Source: Burkholderia lata (GTDB taxonomy: Bacteria; Pseudomonadota; Gammaproteobacteria; Burkholderiales; Burkholderiaceae). From it: DNA of 64,000 bases. The position numbers and the translations under genes were made by a program. The first letter of the stretch is position 1, and each line of letters opens with the position of its first letter. Under the pieces are notes generated by a model that did not search any database, was not told the DNA's origin, and saw nothing but the letters and a program-made list of their open reading frames with translations. This document shows, one piece after another, positions 47,241 through 55,489 of the stretch. The stretch is from positions 372,001 through 436,000 of the forward strand of contig NC_007510.1 of assembly GCF_000012945.1 (NCBI RefSeq), written 5' to 3'.

Positions 47241-47264
47241 GAGGGCTGTCCCTTAGCAGCCCTC
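47241..47264 (+). terminator. Hairpin after the immunity gene
   Basis: GAGGGCTG (47241-47248) pairs with CAGCCCTC (47257-47264) over an 8-base loop, followed by TTGATA. It is a weak intrinsic terminator that would separate the intact toxin-immunity pair from the orphan module. Confidence 0.5.
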
Positions 47265-47268
47265 TTGA

Positions 47269-47908
47269 TACGATGCAATCAGAGAAGCGGCACGGCAGGC
47301 GGGCATCACGAATCCGCCGCGGTTCACCGGACAGTACTTCGATCGCGAAACGGGGCTGCACTATAACCGGCACCGGTATTACGATTCGCAATCGGGTCGA
47401 TTCATCTCGAAAAACTTTATCGGGCTCGTGGGCAGCATCAACGTTTAGCAGTACGCGCCGAATTCGATAAGCTGGATCGATCCGACTGGACTCTCTGGAT
47501 TCGAGCCGAAAGTTCTAACGAGTGGAACCGTTTTTTGGAAATGCGTTTGGAACACCTGATAGTCCTACTCCAAGACTTGGGAAAGGCGCGGATCGCAAAG
47601 GCGGGAAAGAGTCAGGTGTATCGGCGGCGACGTCAGTGGCTGGACTGGATAGCGGGAAATACGTTGCGCTAGACTTGGAAAAGCGTTGCTCGTGTGGCTT
47701 ACAAGCGACGAATGACAAATCAAACGATCACGTAACAATTCGACCCATAAACGATTCTGCCGATTCAAAGTTAATTGATTTGGAAAAGCCCGGAGAATTC
47801 CCGGCAGCCATCTTGAAATTCGATCATCCAAAAAAGCGGAAGACGGCAATCGATGCTTTCCTGGTGCTGAAATCGGGTTGGAGCATCGATGGTGGACTCG
47901 ACTCTTGA
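47269..47908 (+). pseudogene. Orphan Rhs C-terminal tip, broken by a stop and a frameshift
   Basis: A displaced end of an Rhs gene. The frame from 47269 encodes REAARQAGITNPPRFTGQYF, then GLHYNRHRYYDSQSGRF, equivalent to the end of the Rhs core. It has an in-frame TAG (47446-47448) where the intact gene has Tyr (INV-stop-QYAPN), continues to DPTGLSGFE, and then shifts frame at a six-T run (47530-47535). The new frame (47522-47908) encodes a 120-residue tip with LDLEKRCSCGLQATND and FDHPKKRKTAIDAF. The tip resembles no toxin family that I recognise. Orphan tips of this type act as a reserve for recombination onto the full Rhs gene. Confidence 0.8.
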
Positions 47909-47979
47909 AAGACTGTCGCCCGAGGCAGGATTCGCACCGCACGTCATGAATTCCGCATATCCATCAGGAACCTAACGAA

Positions 47980-48360
47980 ATGGACTTCAGATTCTTCGCG
48001 AATATCGTGACTTACACGTTCGAGGACGGCGTCCACATCGTCGGCCTCGCGGATCACGACCCGCCGTCCAGCTACGTGATCCTGCAGCGCGGAACCGAAG
48101 ACGACGAGCAGGACGAGGCGCTCGGTCTCGACACCTACTACATGGAGGTCGGTGAAGATGGCGTGGCCGGATACGGTGGCGTCGCGTCGGTTTCGCTGCA
48201 GGGGGAAATGCTCAACATCGAACTGTCTCGCGATGTCGCATGGCCGGAAGGGCTGGCGTTGGTGACGATCGTTGTGTGTGCAACCGACCGGCTCGAACAC
48301 CTGAAGCAGGGGCTGACGGCGATCTTCGCGAGTCAGGCGATCACGCTGCGCCTCGATTGA
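47980..48360 (+). CDS. Imm10-like immunity protein
   Basis: A 126-residue protein resembling the Imm10 family of contact-dependent toxin immunity proteins. Shared traits are the opening FEDGVHIVGLADHDPPSSYVILQR, the acidic EDDEQDEALGLDTYYMEV block and the YGGVASVSL segment. It follows the orphan Rhs tip by 71 bases and is the likely partner of that tip. Its GC content is closer to the host than that of the preceding immunity gene. Family assignment is from memory of the pattern and needs a profile search. Confidence 0.75.
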   Translation: MDFRFFANIVTYTFEDGVHIVGLADHDPPSSYVILQRGTEDDEQDEALGLDTYYMEVGEDGVAGYGGVASVSLQGEMLNIELSRDVAWPEGLALVTIVVCATDRLEHLKQGLTAIFASQAITLRLD

Positions 48361-48523
48361 TTTGCGGCCGGGCATGAGGCAGCAACGGTCGCAGGACCAA
48401 CCTCATGCGTGCGGAATTGGCATAATCACGGCTCGCTGACACGAGCGCTGCAGCGCATGCATATCCTTGTGCCCGCCGCATTGCCACGCGGGCACATTTA
48501 CCTCTGTTATCACCGCAATACCC

Positions 48524-48841
48524 ATGTCGACCACCTCCGCGACCGAAGTGTCGCTGAAACACATTCTCGAACGCCCGGGCGATTTCTCCGGATGGCTCTA
48601 TCTCCCTCCGATGCCGTGGACGCTCGACACGGAAGGTGCATTCTCCGAAGACACCAAAGATGCCGGAGACGATGCAGTGCCTGCCATCGCCCGACAGACC
48701 GGCTGGCAAGTGACGCTGGACAGCGCGACGATCGAGGACATCGTGATCAATGCGCATGACCAGATTGACGAGCCGACGCTCGCCCAGCTGTTTGACGCGT
48801 TCGTGTTCTACATCGAAAACGACGCGTTCATCCTGTTCTGA
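48524..48841 (+). CDS. DUF7716-like putative immunity protein
   Basis: A 105-residue acidic protein. The segment LERPGDFSGWLYLPPMPWTLDTEG is typical of a small family (DUF7716-like) found beside Rhs and other polymorphic toxins. No toxin sequence precedes it, so it looks like an orphan immunity gene kept for defence against neighbours. The start MSTTSATEVSLKH was chosen by domain position; the SD is weak. It ends 27 bases before a bidirectional terminator. Confidence 0.6.
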   Translation: MSTTSATEVSLKHILERPGDFSGWLYLPPMPWTLDTEGAFSEDTKDAGDDAVPAIARQTGWQVTLDSATIEDIVINAHDQIDEPTLAQLFDAFVFYIENDAFILF

Positions 48842-48867
48842 CGTCACGCAGCGAGCACGCCACAAAC

Positions 48868-48896
48868 AAAAAAGGACCGCCAAGCGGTCCTTTTTT
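48868..48896. terminator. Bidirectional terminator between immunity array and tssL
   Basis: AAAAAAGGACCGC (48868-48880) pairs with GCGGTCCTTTTTT (48884-48896) over a 3-base loop, with A- and T-runs. It closes both the toxin-immunity array on plus and the tssJKL operon on minus. Confidence 0.92.
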
Positions 48897-48930
48897 CATG
48901 AAGCATCAGCGGCGGTACGAAGCTCACCCC

Positions 48931-49713
48931 TCAAGGCAACGAAATCGTCAAATTAGCCGACTCCGGCCCGACCTTGATCACCTGCGAATAAGGCGCCAAC
49001 GCCTGCAGCGTCTTGTCCTTCAGGTACGTGTTGAGCCCGAGATACCCGAGCAGCGCCACGAGCGCGAACACCGCCCCAATCGCCCACACCGGCACCTCAC
49101 GCTTCAACCGATGCGCGATCTGATCCGGCAGCGGCCAATGGGGCGCGAACGGCGCCCGCTTGCCCTTCATGTGCGCGATCTCGTCCCCCAGCCGCGCGGT
49201 GAGGTAAGCCAGCTTCTCCGGCCCTTCCAGCAGATACTTCCCCTGGAACCCGAGCAGCAGGCACATGTGAAACACCTCGAGCGACTGCAGCCGCGCCGCG
49301 CCCTGCGCGCGACATTCCTCGAGATACTGGAAGAACTTCTCGCCCGCGAGCTGCTCGCCGAACAGCACGAGCTGCAGCGGCCGGCGTTCCCAGTCCGTGC
49401 GGATCTTGAACTGCGACGACAGCACCATCTCGTCGATCGCCGCGCAGAACGCGAACTTCGCGCCGTACACGTCTTCAGCCGCGATATTCAGCTTCTTCGC
49501 ACCGCGCTCGAAATCCGACAGGAATTCCTGGATCCGCGTGCTGAATTCGCCCGCGCTCTCCGGTTCCCGCCCGTTCTTAAGCAGGAACAGCATGAAGAAC
49601 CCGTCGTACAGCAGGTCGAGCAGCGAACGGGCCTGGAACGAGGCGTCGGTCGACGCGGGCGTATGCAGCGGTGCCGGCGCGTTGTCGCCGAACAGGGAAG
49701 GCGCGTAGCTCAT
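48931..49713 (-). CDS. tssL: T6SS membrane-complex protein TssL (DotU/IcmH family)
   Basis: A 260-residue inner-membrane protein of the TssJLM complex. The cytoplasmic helical domain has the family blocks FAFCAAIDEMVLSS and EVFHMCLLLGFQGKY, and one C-terminal membrane helix (AIGAVFALVALLGYLGL) follows. It lacks a peptidoglycan-binding OmpA-like domain. The start overlaps the tssK stop by 4 bases. TssM, its usual partner, is not encoded within the window. Confidence 0.95.
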   Translation of the reverse strand: MSYAPSLFGDNAPAPLHTPASTDASFQARSLLDLLYDGFFMLFLLKNGREPESAGEFSTRIQEFLSDFERGAKKLNIAAEDVYGAKFAFCAAIDEMVLSSQFKIRTDWERRPLQLVLFGEQLAGEKFFQYLEECRAQGAARLQSLEVFHMCLLLGFQGKYLLEGPEKLAYLTARLGDEIAHMKGKRAPFAPHWPLPDQIAHRLKREVPVWAIGAVFALVALLGYLGLNTYLKDKTLQALAPYSQVIKVGPESANLTISLP

Positions 49714-51056
49714 GATGTGACCGCGATCAGTTCGAATTTCAGGTCATTGATGCCAGTCGGCGCGTAGATCATCGCGGACTGGGCCTGCAGCATGCGCTCG
49801 TACAGCGCACCACGCGAATCGAGCGCGAAGTAGCAGGCGCCCGGGCGCACCGGAATCGCGGGCGGCACCTGCGGCGTGTACGAGAGCCGCACGCCGGGCA
49901 TGGCCGACAGCACGAGCTTGTCGACGTCGTCGGGGGCACCGACCTTGAAACGGGCCGGCACCGCATCGACGAGCTCGACGCTCGGCATGTCCGCGGACAC
50001 CGCCAGGTAGAACTCGGTCTTGTCGTCGATCTTGCCGGAATCGAGGCGGCCGAGGTGGAACGACGGGCGCACCTCATCGAGCGTGATCGCGAAGTAGCGC
50101 GTCGAGATCACGGTGTCGAGCAGCTCGCGCAGCATCAGGTCGAGACGCGCGAAGCTCGGGCCCGGATCGTCGTGGCGGTACACCGGCAGGTCGGCGAGCG
50201 TGTAGCCCTTCGAGAACGTCATCAGCTGGCCCGCAAGGCGCAGCAGTTCCTGGAACAGCCGCTCCGGGTGCAGCGCCGAATGCTGGTGCAGGTGCGCGAG
50301 CGTCGCGAACGCGGCGTTTGCGGTGTGCAGCAGCCAGAACGACGCGATGTCGCCCGAGCGGAACTCGATGATGTTCTTCGACGGTTCACGGTGGAAGCCG
50401 TACAGCGCGTTCACCTTCGCCTGCAGCGCGTCGACGAGCTGGCGCAGCCGCTGGTGGAGGATCGGCGACGCGTCGATCGCGAGGCACGGCGGCACGAAGC
50501 TGTCGTCGATCTCGAAACCCGACGTCGCGGTGCGGCGCACACGCACGAGCGGCACCGACAGCAGCTGGTCGCGCGGTTCGCTGTGCGCGATCAGCTTGAC
50601 CTGCGTCTTCAGGAACGTGATGTCGGCTTCGGCCGCGTCGGTGAAGTTGTCGCCGACGCTGGTCTGCTCGCTGACGAAGCGCGTCATGAAGCCGGCGGCC
50701 GGATCGTCGCTGTAGTTGGTGCCGTTCTCGCGCAGCGGGTGCAGCGCGAGATAGAACACGAATTCGTTGATGCCATCAGGCAGCGTGTCCAGCGCGATCG
50801 GCGGCGGCAGGTCGTCGGCCTGCGGCGCGGCATACAGCGCGCCGTCCGGGAACACGAGCGCAAGCTCGGCTACCCGCAGCACGTTGCTGCCGAGCGCATC
50901 GCGGTCGATGCGCACCGAGCGCACGCCCCAGTTGTACGGCTGGATCGCCTGGATCGATTCGAACAGGCGCGCTTCGTGGTACGCGTCCTGTCGCTGAAAG
51001 TGTTGAGGCCGGAGGAACAGCCCTTCCCCCCACAGCACCTTGGCCGAATAACTCAT
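49710..51056 (-). CDS. tssK: T6SS baseplate protein TssK
   Basis: A 448-residue adaptor linking the baseplate to the membrane complex. The N-terminal family signature KVLWGEGLFLRPQHFQRQD is clear. Full length. It is the middle gene of tssJ-tssK-tssL, 103 bp after tssJ, and is translationally coupled to tssL. Confidence 0.96.
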   Translation of the reverse strand: MSYSAKVLWGEGLFLRPQHFQRQDAYHEARLFESIQAIQPYNWGVRSVRIDRDALGSNVLRVAELALVFPDGALYAAPQADDLPPPIALDTLPDGINEFVFYLALHPLRENGTNYSDDPAAGFMTRFVSEQTSVGDNFTDAAEADITFLKTQVKLIAHSEPRDQLLSVPLVRVRRTATSGFEIDDSFVPPCLAIDASPILHQRLRQLVDALQAKVNALYGFHREPSKNIIEFRSGDIASFWLLHTANAAFATLAHLHQHSALHPERLFQELLRLAGQLMTFSKGYTLADLPVYRHDDPGPSFARLDLMLRELLDTVISTRYFAITLDEVRPSFHLGRLDSGKIDDKTEFYLAVSADMPSVELVDAVPARFKVGAPDDVDKLVLSAMPGVRLSYTPQVPPAIPVRPGACYFALDSRGALYERMLQAQSAMIYAPTGINDLKFELIAVTS

Positions 51057-51159
51057 GTCAAATCCGGTTAATGTCGCGTTGCGATGTAATCGATTTGTTC
51101 GTGCCCGAATTAAATCGCCAATTGTTAACTCTTGTTAATTGACATTCGTGCGTCATTGT

Positions 51160-51771
51160 TTAACCGCAGGAGACCGAAGAAAGCAAATTCAGCGGTTGCG
51201 AAGGCGCACCCTGTTGCGGTGCGATGACAGTGCCGTCGGTGACCGTCATCGCGCAATTATGCAGGCCGATGATTATGCCGGATTTCTCCGACTTCACCGG
51301 ATCGAACGTCAGTTTCCATCGTTGTAGTGCGGGATCGCGGAACAGCGCGACGATGCCGAATGCCTGCGCTTCGCGCGAAACCTTCTCGGTCGCCGTATAG
51401 CGCTGGCCCGGAATCAGCGTGATTTCACGCACGTTCAGCAGGTCGGCGCCCAGCGCGGCCTTTTCCTTGGTCGGATCCGTAAAGGCATCGAACGGCGCCT
51501 GCTGGAACGATGTCGGGTCCTTCAGCGTATAGAGCCGCACGACGAGCGCGAGCGGCTTGTTGTCGGTCGCGGCGTTCAGGTTCGGCGCCGCGGCGAGCGT
51601 GATGCCGAGGTTGCGCGGCGGCTTCTGCGCGTCGGGCACCTCGGGCTTGCCGATCCCGGCCGCGGACATCACGGCGCTCGCGGCCGAGCCGAGCAGCGGG
51701 GCGGCCGCGCATCCGGCCAGAAGGGCGCAGGCAACCAGTGGCAGCGCGTAGCGAATCATCAACGATCTCAT
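51160..51771 (-). CDS. tssJ: T6SS outer-membrane lipoprotein TssJ
   Basis: A 203-residue lipoprotein with lipobox ALLAGC near residue 20. The TssJ beta-sandwich is recognisable from LALVVRLYTLKDPTSFQQAPFD and LIPGQRYTATEKV. It anchors the TssL/TssM complex at the outer membrane. The start MRSLMIRYALPL was picked because it opens the signal peptide; an upstream ATG gives a basic non-signal extension. First gene of the minus-strand operon, divergent from the tssB operon. Confidence 0.93.
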   Translation of the reverse strand: MRSLMIRYALPLVACALLAGCAAAPLLGSAASAVMSAAGIGKPEVPDAQKPPRNLGITLAAAPNLNAATDNKPLALVVRLYTLKDPTSFQQAPFDAFTDPTKEKAALGADLLNVREITLIPGQRYTATEKVSREAQAFGIVALFRDPALQRWKLTFDPVKSEKSGIIIGLHNCAMTVTDGTVIAPQQGAPSQPLNLLSSVSCG

Positions 51772-52145
51772 CGGTTTTCCGGCGGGCTGCCTTTTATCCC
51801 TGTCAAATCTGCCGGGTATTTCCGCGTTCGCTGCGTATCCCCGGCATTGCACCGTTCAACTATTAAGCACGCCCGCATCATGGCAGGCGTCCGGAAATTT
51901 TTTCCGCCATCCGGGCGGCACGTCGCGAAACCAGTAAAACTTGCCCATTCCGGCCGAAAGAAAAATCGCTGCGAGCCCGCTGCGAGAGGCCATTGGAGGG
52001 GGTAGCGCCCGGTTTTAAAAGGAATTACTCTTCACACGACGATTGAATTATGAAAAATTGATCGGTACTATACCCGCGCGCTTCTTGCAAAGCAAAAGAA
52101 CCAGATTCTCAACGATTTAAAACTCACGCGCCGGTGGATATAACG
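51772..52145. other. Divergent T6SS control region
   Basis: A 374-bp A/T-richer stretch between tssJ and the main T6SS operon. It contains the promoter at 52043-52071 for the plus-strand operon. No matching clear sigma-70 promoter was found for tssJ on the minus strand. No small gene is supported. Confidence 0.55.
52043..52071 (+). promoter_or_regulatory. Putative sigma-70 promoter of the main T6SS operon
   Basis: TTGAAT (52043-52048) and TACTAT (52066-52071) are spaced by 17 bases, close to consensus. The start codon of the lipoprotein gene is 75 bases downstream, leaving a leader of about 65 bases. No sigma-54 GG/GC element was evident in this gap. Confidence 0.5.
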
Positions 52146-52784
52146 ATGAAAGACCGTCTCTTCGCAAAACTGTCTGGGGTAGTAGTGGCTTGCGGCGTGA
52201 TCGCCGGTTGTGCGAGCCAGCCTCCCGCACCGCCGACTGCCGAAGTGTTCAACAAGTCGCTGGCGGATGCGGACGCAGTTGCGAAGGCGGGGGACCAGGA
52301 CAAGGCGCTCGGCCTCTATCAGCAGCTCGCGAAGTCGGATCCGACGCGCGAAGAGCCGTGGTCGCGCATCGCGCAAATCCAGTTCGCCCAGAACCACTAC
52401 GGCCAGGCAATCGTTGCCGCGCAGGAAGCCCTGCAGCGCGACGCGACCGACCGTCAGGCGAAGAGCGTGCTGGCCGTGGCCGGCCTGCGGATCGCGACGC
52501 AGTCGCTCGGCGAACTGCGCCAGGATTCGTCGCTCGCGGGTGACGCGAAGTCGGATGCGCAGGCGCTCGCGAAGCAGCTGCGCGATACGCTGGGCGAATC
52601 GGCGCTGTTCCCGCCGGAAACGACGACCCGCGCCACGGGCCGGGGCAAGAAGGGTCGTACGGTCGTCCATACGAAGAAGGCCCAGACGCAGACCGCCGAA
52701 TCGAACGTCGCGCCGCCGCCGACCAACACGTCGTCGGGCGGCGGGGCGAAGGGCGGTGACCCGTTCGGCGCACTGCGCAACTGA
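52146..52784 (+). CDS. T6SS-associated TPR-like lipoprotein
   Basis: A 212-residue predicted lipoprotein (signal GVVVACGVIAGC) followed by helical repeats of tetratricopeptide type (DADAVAKAGDQDKALGLYQQLAK, WSRIAQIQFAQNHYGQAIVAAQEAL). The C-terminal quarter is basic and then Gly/Ser-rich and disordered. It heads the tssB-tssC-hcp operon, as in related Burkholderia T6SS clusters, where it is an accessory (Tag-type) gene. Its precise role is unknown; a periplasmic scaffold for the membrane complex is plausible. The ATG at 52146 was preferred to an upstream GTG. Confidence 0.8.
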   Translation: MKDRLFAKLSGVVVACGVIAGCASQPPAPPTAEVFNKSLADADAVAKAGDQDKALGLYQQLAKSDPTREEPWSRIAQIQFAQNHYGQAIVAAQEALQRDATDRQAKSVLAVAGLRIATQSLGELRQDSSLAGDAKSDAQALAKQLRDTLGESALFPPETTTRATGRGKKGRTVVHTKKAQTQTAESNVAPPPTNTSSGGGAKGGDPFGALRN

Positions 52785-52830
52785 CCGCAACACTGACGCG
52801 ATAACCACAACTAACCTGGGAGCCGTCGAG

Positions 52831-53346
52831 ATGGCCAAGAAAGAAAGCATTCAGAAAAGCTTGCAGAAAATACGGCCGCCGCGCGTCCAACTGACCTACG
52901 AGGTCGAGAAGGGCGATGCGATCGAGGTGAAGGAACTGCCGTTCGTCGTCGGGGTCGTCGGCGATCTGGCGGGCCAGTCCGAAATCGAGCAGCCGAAGCT
53001 GCGCGACCGTAAATTCGTCAACATCGATCGCGACAATTTCGACGATGTGATGAAGGCGATCGAGCCGCGTGCCGCGTTCCAGGTGGAAAACCGCCTGAGC
53101 CCGGAAGGCGGCAAGTTCGCGGTCGACCTGAAGTTCCGTTCGCTGTCGGATTTCAGCCCGGACGAAGTCGTCGAACAGGTCGAGCCGCTGCGCCGCCTGC
53201 TCGAGGCGCGCTCGAAGCTCGCCGACCTGCGCAACAAGCTTGCCGGCAACGACAAGCTCGAGGATCTGCTGTCCGAAGTGCTGAAGAACACGCAGCAGCT
53301 GCAGGAGCTCGCGAAGGGCACGGGCGGCGACAAAGACGGCGAATGA
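52831..53346 (+). CDS. tssB: T6SS sheath small subunit TssB
   Basis: A 171-residue sheath protein (VipA/ImpB family). The conserved opening is KSLQKIRPPRVQLTYEV, followed by LPFVVGVVGDLAG and LKFRSLSDFSPDEVV. It intertwines with TssC to form the contractile sheath around the Hcp tube. 46 bp after the lipoprotein gene and 15 bp before tssC. Confidence 0.96.
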   Translation: MAKKESIQKSLQKIRPPRVQLTYEVEKGDAIEVKELPFVVGVVGDLAGQSEIEQPKLRDRKFVNIDRDNFDDVMKAIEPRAAFQVENRLSPEGGKFAVDLKFRSLSDFSPDEVVEQVEPLRRLLEARSKLADLRNKLAGNDKLEDLLSEVLKNTQQLQELAKGTGGDKDGE

Positions 53347-53361
53347 CGACGGAGTGTTGAG

Positions 53362-54852
53362 ATGAACCAGCAAACGGCTGCGGCCCAAGCGAGCGGCGCG
53401 GATTACGCCGCCGGGACTTCGCTGCTCGACGACATCGTCGAGAAGAGCAAGGTCGCGAAATCCGATTCCGAGCATGCGCGTGCGAAGGACCTGATCGGCG
53501 AACTCGTGCACCAGGTGCTCGACGGCACGGTGATCGTGTCGGACAACCTGTCGGCCACGATCGACGCGCGCGTCGCGGAACTGGACCGCCTGATTTCCAC
53601 GCAGCTTTCCGCAGTGATGCACGCGCCGGAGTTCCAGCGCCTCGAAAGCACGTGGCGCGGGATGGACTACCTGGTCAAGGAAAGCAACACCGGCCAGACG
53701 ATCAAGATCAAGGCGCTGCACGCACCGAAGCGCGACCTCGTGCGCGACTTCAAGGGCGCGAGCGAGTTCGACCAGAGCGCGCTGTTCAAGAAGGTCTACG
53801 AAGAAGAATTCGGCACGTTCGGCGGTTCGCCGTTCGGTGCGCTGATCGGCGATTACGAGATCTCGCGCCAGCCGGAAGACATGTACTTCATCGAGCAGAT
53901 GTCGCACGTCGCGGCGGCCGCGCATGCGCCGTTCATCGCGTCGGCATCGCCGGAGCTGCTCGGCCTCGAGTCGTTCTCCGACCTCGGCAAGCCGCGCGAC
54001 CTCGGCAAGGTGTTCGATACGGTCGAATATGCGAAGTGGAAGTCGTTCCGCGACGCCGAAGATTCGCGCTACGTCGGCCTGACGCTGCCGCGCTTCCTCG
54101 GCCGCCTGCCGTTCAATCCGAAGGACGGCCAGACGGCGGAGAACTTCAACTTCGTCGAGGACGTCGACGGCACCGACCACGACAAGTACCTGTGGTGCAA
54201 CGCCGCGTGGGCGTTTGCTGCGCGCCTGACGGCCGCATTCGACGACTTCGGCTGGTGCGCGGCGATCCGCGGCGTCGAAGGCGGCGGCCTCGTCGAGGAC
54301 CTGCCGACCCACACGTTCAAGACCGACGACGGTGAAGTCGCGCTGAAGTGCCCGACCGAAATCGCGATCACCGATCGCCGCGAGAAGGAGCTGAGCGACC
54401 TCGGCTTCATCCCGCTCGTCCATTGCAAGAACTCAGATTACGCCGCGTTCTTCGCTGCGCAGTCGGTGCAGAAACCCAAGAAATACAGCACCGACAGCGC
54501 GAATGCGAACGCCGTCCTGTCCGCCCAGCTTCAGTACATCTTCTCGGTATCGCGCGTCGCGCACTACCTGAAGGCGATGATGCGGGACAAGATCGGCAGC
54601 TTCGCATCGGCGCAGAACGTGGAGACTTTCCTTAACCGGTGGATTTCGCAGTACGTCCTGCTCGACGATAACGCCTCGCAGGAACAGAAAGCGCAATTTC
54701 CGCTGCGCGAGGCATCCATACAAGTGTCAGAGATTCCGGGCAAGCCGGGCTCGTATCGTTCGGTCGCGTTCCTGCGCCCGCACTTTCAGCTCGACGAACT
54801 CTCGATATCTCTGCGACTTGTCGCTGATCTGCCCAAACCGGCAAATTCATAA
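53362..54852 (+). CDS. tssC: T6SS sheath large subunit TssC
   Basis: A 496-residue sheath protein (VipB/ImpC family). Family blocks include LESTWRGMDYLVKESNTG, FGALIGDYEISRQPEDM, and PRFLGRLPFNPK. It forms the outer layer that ClpV (TssH) dismantles after firing. Followed by a 70-bp gap before hcp. Confidence 0.97.
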   Translation: MNQQTAAAQASGADYAAGTSLLDDIVEKSKVAKSDSEHARAKDLIGELVHQVLDGTVIVSDNLSATIDARVAELDRLISTQLSAVMHAPEFQRLESTWRGMDYLVKESNTGQTIKIKALHAPKRDLVRDFKGASEFDQSALFKKVYEEEFGTFGGSPFGALIGDYEISRQPEDMYFIEQMSHVAAAAHAPFIASASPELLGLESFSDLGKPRDLGKVFDTVEYAKWKSFRDAEDSRYVGLTLPRFLGRLPFNPKDGQTAENFNFVEDVDGTDHDKYLWCNAAWAFAARLTAAFDDFGWCAAIRGVEGGGLVEDLPTHTFKTDDGEVALKCPTEIAITDRREKELSDLGFIPLVHCKNSDYAAFFAAQSVQKPKKYSTDSANANAVLSAQLQYIFSVSRVAHYLKAMMRDKIGSFASAQNVETFLNRWISQYVLLDDNASQEQKAQFPLREASIQVSEIPGKPGSYRSVAFLRPHFQLDELSISLRLVADLPKPANS

Positions 54853-54922
54853 GCGAGTAAATCGCCCGGGCGGGCCGCCTGGGTAGGACGTTAAAACCAC
54901 CTCTTTGGGGAGTCGAAGGGCC

Positions 54923-55426
54923 ATGTTACATATGCACTTGCAGTTTGGTAGTCCCGCGGTGAAGGGCGAATCCGCGGACAAGGACCACCAGGGCTGGATC
55001 GAGCTGAAATCGTGGGATCACTCGATCGTTCAACCGCGTTCGGCAACCGCATCGACCGCAGGCGGTCACACGATGACGCGTTGCGAACACGGCGACATGA
55101 TTTTCACGAAGGAAATCGATTCGTCGAGCCCGCTGCTGTACCAACACGCTTCGGGCGGCACCACGTTCGACGAGGTGACGGTCCATTTCTCGCGCGCTGA
55201 CGGTGAAGGCAAGCGCGTGCAGTATCTGGAAGTCAAGCTCAAGTACGTGATCATCTCGAGCATCGCCCCGAGCGTTCGCGAAGAAGGTCTGCCGCTCGAG
55301 ACGTTCTCGCTGAAGTACGCAGCTGTGCAGTGGAAGCAAACCCAGCAGAAGATCGGCGGCAACCAGGGCGGCAACACGCAAGGCGCCTGGAGTCTGACGA
55401 AGAACGACAAGACCTACGCGGTCTAA
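54923..55426 (+). CDS. hcp: T6SS inner-tube protein Hcp (TssD)
   Basis: A 167-residue hexameric ring protein that forms the needle tube and can carry small effectors. Recognisable blocks are DHQGWIELKSWDHSI and FTKEIDSSSPLLYQHASGG. The start at 54923 follows GAAGGGCC. A rho-independent hairpin immediately downstream (55436-55471) likely gives hcp a separate abundant transcript. Confidence 0.95.
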   Translation: MLHMHLQFGSPAVKGESADKDHQGWIELKSWDHSIVQPRSATASTAGGHTMTRCEHGDMIFTKEIDSSSPLLYQHASGGTTFDEVTVHFSRADGEGKRVQYLEVKLKYVIISSIAPSVREEGLPLETFSLKYAAVQWKQTQQKIGGNQGGNTQGAWSLTKNDKTYAV

Positions 55427-55435
55427 AGTCGGTTG

Positions 55436-55471
55436 CGGCAACGGGGCGCGTGGCGTCCCCGTTGCCGTTTT
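55436..55471 (+). terminator. Attenuating terminator between hcp and tssE
   Basis: CGGCAACGGGG (55436-55446) pairs with CCCCGTTGCCG (55457-55467), 11 perfect base pairs with a 10-base loop, followed by a four-T run. The short T-run suggests partial read-through to tssE-tssF-tssG-tssH. Confidence 0.7.
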
Positions 55472-55489
55472 CGCTGTGAATCCCGGCCG

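Noticed and set aside
47204..47470. An 88-codon ORF after the immunity gene
   Set aside because: It is an out-of-frame reading of the orphan Rhs core end, which makes sense in another frame.
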